A DNA stretch of 50,630 nucleotides from Pseudocercospora fijiensis CIRAD86. Its lineage: Eukaryota > Ascomycota > Dothideomycetes > Mycosphaerellales > Mycosphaerellaceae. The DNA lies in the NCBI RefSeq assembly GCF_000340215.1, contig NW_006921533.1, positions 8,112,748-8,163,377 of the forward strand, written 5' to 3'. The position numbers and the translations under genes are program-made. Shown here piece after piece: positions 42,340 to 50,630 of the stretch; the first letter of the stretch is position 1, and the number at the start of each line of letters is the position of its first letter. Under the pieces are notes generated by a model. The model did not search any database. It was not told the DNA's origin and saw nothing but the letters and a program-made list of their open reading frames with translations.

Positions 42340-43606
42340 CCTATAAGCTTTCCTTTAGTCTTCCCTTACTTTAGACTAACATTTGACTAAGCTTTGTCTA
42401 CCCTGCTTCCTTTCCTGTAATGTTAAGGTATCTTAGTCTCCCTAGTTGCTAGTGACTCTCTTATGCTAGTAAGGCCCTAAATGTGAACCTATTATCTTGT
42501 CTAGACCTCTTTTGTAGTACTTAGCTAGGTTGCTTCTATACCTAGCTGCCCTAGCTTGTTGTATATCTTTTTAGTATATTGATTCTAGCTTCCTTTGCCT
42601 TCCTAGCTGCCTGTATTCTTACTAGGCATTCCTTCGCCTAAGAGGGGTGTCTTTTAGTGTAGTATACATATCTTGCTTCTCCCTTATATGCTTTGTATTC
42701 TTTGACCTAGTAATCCCCTATATAATAGGAGCAGGTATTAGTTGTCTTTATACACTTAGCTGCTAAGTATCTATAGTATTAACATTTGAAGCACTATATT
42801 ATCCTATAGTTGCTTCTATATATCTCTGTTTCTAATCTTTTAAAGTCCTAGAATAGCCCCTAGTCTAGCACTATATTAGCTTGCTCTATACTCCCTACCT
42901 AGATAATTAGGGAAGACTGCTTCTTAGTCTCTTCGATTTTCCTTTTAATCTATACTACTTTTGTAATCTTTAGGCCTAGGTATATAGCTTAGTTTTGTCT
43001 CTATAGGCTCCTAATATCCTATTCTTCCTTAAAGCTTCTTATTATGCTATAGGCTATAATTATAAATTGCTATTAGGAGACCTTTGCTGTTTTTCCTATC
43101 TTAGTTGTCTATTCTTTTTGTGTTTCTAGCTTCTTTTTGTCCTACTCTTGTGCTATAAATAGCTTAATTACCCCTTTACCTTCGTTCCTAGCCCTAATTA
43201 CCTCTTTAACTGTAATTCTTTCTACAATCTCCTTCCCTATAAGTCCTTAGATTTCCTTTTGCTCCTATAGGTCCGTAATATAGACTCTAACTACTATCCT
43301 CGGGGGTTTTAGCGCCTCCTAACTAGCTACTGCTACCTAGGTGCGGTAGTTTAGGCTTGTCTCCTATTGTTTCTTCGTAATCTTTGCTACGACTGTATTA
43401 GCTACCTTTATAATTACGTAGCTTGCCTAGTTGTAGATTGCTTTCAGTCCTCTAAGGAGTTCTAAGATTATTATCCTGTATGCCCTCTTAGGGGTTCTTC
43501 TATCTTCCGCCTTTAGCACCTCCTCTGCCTTAGTATATAGTGCTTTCTATTCGTCCTCCCTTCCTTCTTAACTGTCTTCCCTTCGTCTCTAGTTGTTCGC
43601 TGCCAT
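42340..43606 (-). pseudogene. LINE ORF1 (Gag-like, zinc knuckles)
   Basis: The likely ATG is at 43606-43604 on the minus strand (MAANN...). With one frame change, the C-terminal part holds three CCHC-type knuckles: CFKCxYYRYLAAKC; CSYYIGDYxVKEYK; and YVYYTKRHPSxAKEC. In the last two several Cys and His have turned into Tyr by RIP-type changes. Tad-type ORF1 proteins bind the element RNA with exactly such a triple knuckle block. Lys/Arg/Gln-rich sequence lies between the start and the knuckles. Confidence 0.75.
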
Positions 43607-43664
43607 TTATTCACTTTCTTTCTCCTTTAAGGATCCTATACGGTATATTACCTGTCTTATATAG

Positions 43665-46600
43665 GACACGTATAGAGCTAACTATAAGACTAAGGTTATA
43701 CTAGACCTAGGAAATTCAGTTAGTGCCCTTATTAGCTATCGCCTAGCTAAGCAATTAGACCTTCGACAATTAAACAGGGCTAACCTGCTAACCCTTACTT
43801 GGTTTAATAACGCTCGGCACTTAACCTATAGGGCCTACTATATTCCTATAGTCCTAAGAGACGACCTCGGCAACGAGCGCTTGCTAGATTTCACCGCCTA
43901 CGTAGTAGACATAGACAACCTCCTGTCCGATATTGTTATTAGTAACCCTATTCTTAAGCACTACGCCGTAGCTATAGACCTAGGCAGCTAATAGTAGCGA
44001 TTTAGAATCGCTAGGAAAGAGGACATTAAACACATTAATGCTAGCGAGTGCCCTAACGATATTAGGGTCCTGTTTATTAGTAACCTAATAATAGCCTCCG
44101 CCTTAGCCGATCTAACTACTAATCTTCTCGGTAGAGATAACGATAAACCTATACCCCCTAATAGTATAGACCCTAATTAACTCGCTCGCATCCTATAGCC
44201 TATTCGCGAGACCTATATTAACGTATTCAAACACTACCTAGTATCGACATTGCCTATATTTAAAGAGACGGACTATAAGATCGATATTATATAGGGCAAA
44301 GAGGTCCCCTTTAGGCCCCTCTATAACCTTAGTAAACGCGAGCTTGCTATACTACGTAAGTACCTAGATAAGAACCTAGCTAATAGTCGAATTTAGTATA
44401 GCAACAGCCCTGCTAGTGCACTAATCCTATTTGTTCCTAAGAAGGATAGTAGCCTACGTTTATACGTTAACTACCGTAGACTTAATACTATTACTATTAA
44501 AGACCGCTATCTACTTCCGCTTATTAACGAGACCCTCGATCGCCTTTCTAGCGCCTATTTCTATACTATATTAGACATTAAGGATACGTACTATCGTATC
44601 CGCATTCGTAAGGGCGATAAATAGAAAACAGCCTTCCGTACCCGTTATAGCTATTTCGAGTACTTAGTTATGCTATTTAGGCTAGCTAATGCCCCTACTA
44701 CATTCTAGTCCTACATTAATCGGGCCCTATTAGGCCTATTAGACTATCTCTATATAGTCTACCTAGATAACATCCTAGTTTATACCTATTTACCTAATAT
44801 TGCGGAGCACTAGGCTATAGTCCGTAAGGTCCTCGATCGCCTAAGGACCTATAGGCTATACTATAAGCCTTCTAAATGCACCTTTACTACTAAAGAGGTA
44901 GCCTTCCTTAGCTTCCTCGTATTAACTAATAGTATAAAGGCTAACCCCGATCGGATTAAAACTATTACTAAATAGCTAACCCCTACTAGCATTAAGGAGC
45001 TATAGTCGTTCCTTAGCTTCGCTAATTTCTATCGCCGCTTTATTAAAGGCTATTCGCGACACGTAATGCCCCTAACCGAACTTACTAAAACTAAGGCTAA
45101 CCCGACTAGAGAGTTTAGATAGACTAACAAAGCATAAGCCGCTTTTAACAGTTTAAAGAAGCGATTTACTAAAGTCCCCTTATTGTACTATTTCGTACTA
45201 AGCAGGCAGATCCGTATTAAAACTAACGCTTCCTAGTTCGCTATATCGGCTATAATGTCTTAGTAGTTAGATAGTAACTACTACTAGTACCTAATTGCCT
45301 TCTTCTTACGAAAAATAATCGATATAGAGCGTCGTTACGAGACCTACGAGCAAGAGCTCTTAGCAATCGTAGAAGCCTTTAAGTACTAGCGCTACTATCT
45401 CGATAGTATATAGTATACTATTTAGGTCTATACGGACTATAACAACCTCCGTAGCATTACTAAGGTTACTAGGGTTATAGGTCGATAGGCTAGATAGGCC
45501 GTCTACCTCGCCGGGTTCGATTTTAATATATTATACCGGCTAGGCGTAAGTAACCCTACCGATAGCCTATCGAGGCGACCTAATTACGACAGCGAAACCT
45601 AACACATTAACTCCTTGTTTCTAACCCTATAGTATAAGATTGCTATAGCCCGTATTATTAATAAGTACGTATAGGATAAGCGGCTTACCGGACTCCGCGA
45701 CGGCTTAAAGCATATTAATGCTCTTGCTATATTAATAGTACGTATTAAGGCAAGAGCTAAGGACATAGATAGGAGAAGTTATAATAACTCCCTAGTCGAT
45801 ATCGCTATATATAGTAATAGCGATTAAAGCACTAATGTAGTTAATCTGGCTACTAGTGCTATTAGATGCATATAATACGTACCTCGTTTAATAGCGAGGG
45901 TGCTATTAAATAACCTTATAAGTAGGGATAGTTAATCGTTTATAGATAAGCTATTATATGCTTAGCAGAGGGACGCCTTTACTACTAAACGTATCGACAA
46001 GCTTGTAAGTAGGCGAACGCCTCGATCTAGTAAGAGTAACTAGTCGATCGATAACAAGGGTTATTTAAAGTTTAAGGGCAGATACTATGTCCCCGCTAAA
46101 TATTCGATCCGATAAGAACTTCTTAAGCGACACTATAATAGTAAGCTTGCCGGTTACTATAGTATAGAGAGGTCGTACGAGCTACTATCGCGCACATACT
46201 ACTAGCTAAATAGTAAGCGGGATATAAAGGACTACGTAAACACGTATACCGTATATTAACGAGTTAAAGTACTAAGGTACCTGCTATTCGGCGAGTTGTC
46301 TTTACTTCCTATTCTAAAGAAGCCATTTATAGAGCTAACAATAGACTTCATTATAGGCCTTCTACCTACTAAACGCAGGGGCAGCAAGGATATATATAAT
46401 GCTATCCTTATTGTAGTAGATCGATTTACTAAAGGCGCTCGATATATCCCGGCGCGGAAAGATTAGACTACTATTAATATAGCAGAAGCGCTATAGAACA
46501 ACATCTTCTATACCTATTAGGGGACCCCTAAAGGGATAGTCTCTAACCGAGGCTCGACATTTACATCCTATTATTAGAGCGAAATATGCCTATAGCGAAG

Positions 46601-47490
46601 ACTAAAGCATCGGCTATTAACAGCCTTCTATCTATAGACTAACGGTTAAATAGAGAGGCAGAATGCTACCCTATAGCAGTACCTACGTAGCTACATTAAC
46701 GAGAATCCTAACGACTAGGTCAGCCTCCTATAACTAGCTAAATTCGTATACAATAACAGTGTCTACTTATTAACTAAGGTGTTACTATATATAGCTATAA
46801 TAGGCTAGAATGCCGCTATACTATAAGACCCCCTATCGCTCGAGGCCGAGCGTAAGGAAAGGGAAGCGTATTAAGTACTAACCCCTAAAACACTAGCGGC
46901 TATCGAGAGGGTTTAAAAGATACGAGAGATTTACGCTAAGATAGCTAACAAACTAGCAAAGGCCTAGGCCTATTAGAAGGCCTATTATAACAAACACTAT
47001 ATACCGATAACCTTCAAGCAAGGCGATATAGTTATACTTAGTATAAAGAACCTCCGCATCCGCAAACACCTATTACCTAATAGCAAAACACGCCCTAAAC
47101 TAGCACTACGGTTCATTAGCCTATTCCGAATCCAAGAACCGAAGGGCAACGGCTAGGCCTATCAGTTATAGCTCCTACTACACTATACTATCTATAATAC
47201 CTTCTATATCTCCCTCCTTAAACTATACTACTACCGCGGAGACCCTAAAGAAGCCCCTACTAAACATAAAGAGATACTAGCCGACGGCGAAGAGCTATAG
47301 TCTATAGAGCGTATACTAAAGTATCGGACTAGGCAAGGCAAAAAGGAGTACCTACTAAGATAGTAAGGCTATTTACCTAAATAGGACTCGTAGGAGGCTA
47401 AAGACTCGTTTAAGGATATAGCTAAGTTGTTAGACGAGTATTAGACTAGTATAAAGAACAAGAAGAAGGCTAAGGGCCTATAATATTACC
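43665..47490 (+). pseudogene. Gy1-D pol: protease, RT, RNase H, integrase, chromodomain
   Basis: Resumes after the LINE with the protease (VILDLGNSVSALISYRLAKQ), then reverse transcriptase with YLDN at 44760-44771. RNase H (RYETYEQELLAIVEAFKY) and the integrase zinc region follow, with core motifs LTIDFIIGLLPTKRRGSKD and IVSNRGSTFTS. In the latter the second catalytic Asp reads Asn (SDRG>SNRG). The chromodomain is at about 47305-47420 (RILKYRTRQGKKEYLLR). The 3' untranslated region (47485-48741) resembles that of the other copies. Confidence 0.9.
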
Positions 47491-48741
47491 CGAAATGCTT
47501 AGGAACAATGCTACCCCTAGGGTGCTATTAGCTAACTAATTAGAGGCCGGCAAACTAGGACAATAAGACTATACTACTATAGTAAATGCGCACCGAGTGT
47601 TAACAAGCGCGCTATAACGCGTCAACCAATCGCATGCTCTTCTAAGGGCTCTATCTCTTTACTAATGCGCCCTATAAGGCCCTTCTCCTAGTATTTAGGT
47701 CCCTCTCTTATTCCTTTCTCCTATCGAGTCCTAGGCGATCGGCGAGGGCGGCGCGCGCGCATAAATAGTAATAATAACGATAACGACGGCGTTACGCTTG
47801 TACTAAAGGGCGATACGGCCGGCGCGGCTATATTAGTAATAGTATTGCGGAGTGTATTACTAGTTAAAGTGTTACTAGCTAAAGAAGGAAATTAGGAGCG
47901 AGGTAAAGTTAGCGCTAAGACGGCTAGCGCCGCTATTATTAACATTACTTGCTATTGTTACTACGCCTATAGACACAGCCTTACCTATACTACGAGCCTA
48001 AGGCACTAAGGGGTTAATTAAAACTTTAATCAAAACTTAATTAAAACTTTAAGCCGCCTAAAAGATTAAGCGACTAATAGACTAACTAAGGGCAAAAACT
48101 ATAGAGCTAAGCTAGCCGGGGTCGATCTTGCGGACAATAGGTTACTCCTCGATCTTTCTAACCCTTTAAGCGAGGCGAACCTTAACTATTATACTTATAA
48201 TAGCCTTTACCTATAGAAACTAGACGAGCTGTGTTTTTTCTAAAAAGATAAGATAAGATTAACAATTAAAGGCTGCTAAACCTAACTAATTAGGGCTAGT
48301 AAAACTACGATAGTAAATAATAGTCCTCGTAATAATAAGAACAATCCCTCGGAACGGACAACCCTTAGAAGCGGACATTTCTAGGTCTTTTAAGAGTAGA
48401 CGCAAAGAACTCGGATAACTATACTTAGAACGGGGGCAGTGCTACAATACCCCGTATACCTACCTATTACAGTAGGGAAGGTGCGCTCGTATTATAATTA
48501 GTTACTAGCCTTCAATTTATATAGCTATATAACCCCTTATTATTACTATAGTAGTAGCGATAGCGTAGTTAGAAGTTAGACATTGTCGGAGGTAAGGTTT
48601 GATATAGTTACATAATTAGGTAGTTAAGCGTTTAATTTAGCGCGGCTAAACAGCTTAGTTAGTCTACTAAGTTAGCGGCAACGGAGATTAGGTTGTAATA
48701 TAGACAGGCTACGAGGGCGCGGCCTTTAGAAGGGAAGCGTA

Positions 48742-48938
48742 TATTAGGACTAAAGAGGTTACACGTAATTAGCATATAACTAGGCCGAGTAAAGCTAGGG
48801 TCTTAGTGCCTTAGGCAGGGCTTAGCGCTTAGCGTTAGGCTAACTAGCCTGCCTTCCTCCCTCTCCTTTTAGATCTATATCGAATACTATACTAATTAAC
48901 TACTACCCTATCTACCTGCTAATATAACCCCTATTACA
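48742..48938 (+). repeat. Gy1-D 3' LTR
   Basis: TATTAGGACTAAAGAGG ... CCCCTATTACA, preceded by AGAAGGGAAGCG and followed by AAGAG. Confidence 0.95.
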
Positions 48939-48943
48939 AAGAG

Positions 48944-50500
48944 TAGCAAAGCGTTCTACGAGTCATATTAGTTGTATTTATACTACTACTCGAAGAGGGT
49001 CTATTAACCGTAGGCGATAAGATTTCTACGTATACTAGTAGACTTTACCGTTCTAGCGATATATAGATACTATAACGACGAAATAGTTAAGTATCTTAGG
49101 ATAGTATTGTACCGGATAAACGAATAGAAGAATGTGTTTCGCCTATATAGGGTAACAAAGATATAGAAGAGGGCCTAGCGGGAGGCGAAGGCTACTACGC
49201 AAAGAACGAACGATTTAAATAACGACGATGCGGCTATAATAGACGAGGACGACGAAGCTAACGAGCTAATAATAACACAAATAGAAGGGCACTTTAATAT
49301 ACCGAAATTCTACGGTATAATATATGCCCCGAGCTATATTAAGACGTTCGGCAATCTTCTAGACTTAAATACTAGCTATTTCGAACACAAACACTATAAA
49401 CTACTAAAGCTTGCATTTTAGCTAATAAACAAGAAGCCTAGCTAGGAAGAAAGTATACTAGATAGCGATACTAATAGATTGAATATATAGGCCGAAGACG
49501 ACAAAGAATATATAGCAATCCCTACAAATGCTCGCACCGTTAAGGAGTATACGCAATAGCTAATAATGCTAACTATAGTATAGCTAGTAGAGGATATCCT
49601 AGGATACTAGCCCGAGAAACAGAGGAACGGAAAGAAATCGGTTAAGTAGATTACGATAAGGGAGGCTATAGCTATAATAGAAGAGAACTTAGGTCGCGAC
49701 TTCTAATAAGCGATTGCGGTATTCGTACGGCAATAGGGTGCCTACGATAAGAATAGCGTATTAAGTACCGCAGCCGACCCTAACGATATCGTAACGGACT
49801 GTATATACGTCCTAGATATAGAGATCTACTTCTACGGTAGAATCCGATACTAGAAGCCTACGGGTAAGGATATAGAACATCCTAACGTAGTAGTAGCCGA
49901 CTTCGCGAGATGTATACTAAACTAGGAGGGGCTCTACGGTAACAGACGTTATAATTTTATATAGGTATAGGAATATAACGTTAATTATATAGAAACACCT
50001 AATAAATTAGCAGTTCGATTCGGCGGTCGCCTACTAGCTTAACTAAAGTACGTAATCTCGATTAATATAGAAATAGGAATCAAATATAGGAAGGGGCTTA
50101 GAACGAAACAGAGGCCCGTTATAGGCGTTTTTGTTAAGCTTTACGACTATATTAACGATAAGAGCGAGTATAAGGATACGTATAGTCTAACGACAATCCG
50201 GCTATAGCGTCTTTTACCGTACTATAGTAGACTTAAAGGGCGACGGGTATATAGCCTACTACTAGTCTATTATATATTATACGCCGTACCCGTAGACGAA
50301 GGCGCCCCGTATAGGACTCGCTATATTAATAGTATAGTTAATTTCGAGACGTATAATACAATTTACGACGAGGAATAGGAGGATAAGGAAATGCGAGCTA
50401 TAAAGGCTTACAGGCGAGTAATAAAAAGGCAACGTGCCGTATAGAGTATATAGAAATCGTATCTCTAAAATATAGAGGACAATAATACTAAGGCGGCGAA
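48944..50500 (+). pseudogene. Plavaka-type transposase, C-terminal part
   Basis: Continues the gene cut at 36852. Readable segments are LVDFTVLAIYRYYNDEIVKY followed by LRIVLYRINE, KNVFRLYRVTK, an acidic stretch (DAAIIDEDDEANEL), then GHFNIPKFYGIIYAPSYIKT and FGNLLDLNTSYFEHKHYKLL (Plavaka: the HxPK..H..P block followed by a TE..H..K block). Further downstream are TPNKLAVRFGGRLLA, VISINIEIGIKYRKG and SLLLVYYILYAVPVDEG. The tail (AIKAYRRVIKRQRAV) runs close to the window end. Stops are TAG/TAA only. Confidence 0.7.
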
Positions 50501-50630
50501 GAATGATTTTATAGTTAATAGAGAACGTATAAGATAGGATGTAGCGATATATAGTAACGACGATTAATATAATAGTAATATACTTAAAACTGTAGTACTA
50601 CTAGTATATTAGATTACTCTCGCGTTTCTT

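Larger units (their letters stand above)
38746..43648 (-). mobile_element. Tad-like non-LTR retrotransposon (LINE)
   Basis: A 4.9-kb element on the minus strand with two ORFs and a short ATCT-repeat 3' tail at its left end (ATAGATAGATATTTC on the plus strand). The order of ORF1 with three zinc knuckles and ORF2 with endonuclease and reverse transcriptase, plus RT sequence details, fits the Tad clade of fungal LINEs. It is close to full length. Its composition differs from its surroundings: CpG is scarce and, on the plus strand, TG greatly exceeds CA. Confidence 0.9.
36853..48938 (+). mobile_element. Gy1-D: third Gy1 chromovirus, inserted in the Plavaka gene
   Basis: LTRs at 36853-37049 and 48742-48938 (197 bp each), flanked by AAGAG (36848-36852 and 48939-48943). 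Same family as Gy1-A and Gy1-B. The internal region is interrupted in the protease-coding part by a LINE (38746-43648). Without it the element is about 7.2 kb. The primer site TAGTATTCGAT (37050-37060) exactly complements ATCGAATACTA in the LTR (36990-37000). Confidence 0.95.

Noticed and set aside
1..50630. Alternative genetic code with TAG/TAA read as glutamine
   Set aside because: The stops also replace Trp (TGG), and the same sequences show His>Tyr, Cys>Tyr, Asp>Asn and Pro>Leu, all CpA>TpA changes; RIP explains everything.

Overview
This window is a transposon graveyard, almost certainly from a filamentous ascomycete (Pezizomycotina), heavily altered by repeat-induced point mutation (RIP). 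CpA/TpG are scarce, TpA is very common and CpG mostly survives. Every long coding region is riddled with TAG/TAA stops at former Gln (CAR) and Trp (TGG) codons, and TGA stops are nearly absent. Substitutions such as His>Tyr, Cys>Tyr, Asp>Asn and Pro>Leu are those expected from CpA>TpA on either strand. I see no intact gene, tRNA or rRNA.

Layout. 1-2518: a mutated Argonaute PIWI-domain fragment at the left edge, a long AAG microsatellite, a 94-bp-arm inverted repeat, a 136-bp tandem repeat and the left half of an unknown ORF. 2527-33569: a hAT DNA transposon with near-matching terminal inverted repeats (TAGACCCCGTA...) and an 8-bp target duplication (ACAAAATA / ATAAAATA). Without its later insertions it is about 9.9 kb. 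It carries a hAT transposase, a large unknown ORF, TWO histone H3-like genes, an unknown minus-strand ORF and many GCCGGC minisatellites found only inside it. Into it are nested, in order: Gy1-A, a Ty3/gypsy chromovirus (8046-29219, TSD TTATC); Gy1-B, a second copy of the same family inside A (11156-25204, TSD CTTTG); and Gy2, a different chromovirus inside B (17992-24984, TSD GCGGC). Gy2 carries an antisense gene with two predicted introns.

33578-50630: the right half of the ORF split by the hAT, a 14-bp minisatellite, and a Plavaka-type transposase gene (about 34.7 to 50.5 kb). That gene is split by a third Gy1 copy (Gy1-D, 36853-48938, TSD AAGAG), itself split by a Tad-like LINE on the minus strand (38746-43648, about 16-bp TSD).

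The most unusual content is the hAT with H3-like cargo, the spliced antisense gene of Gy2, and the mutated Argonaute fragment. The Gy1 elements look self-priming (the PBS is complementary to an internal LTR stretch), and all elements have lost catalytic residues to RIP-type changes. All identifications come from reading translated motifs by eye; no database search was run.
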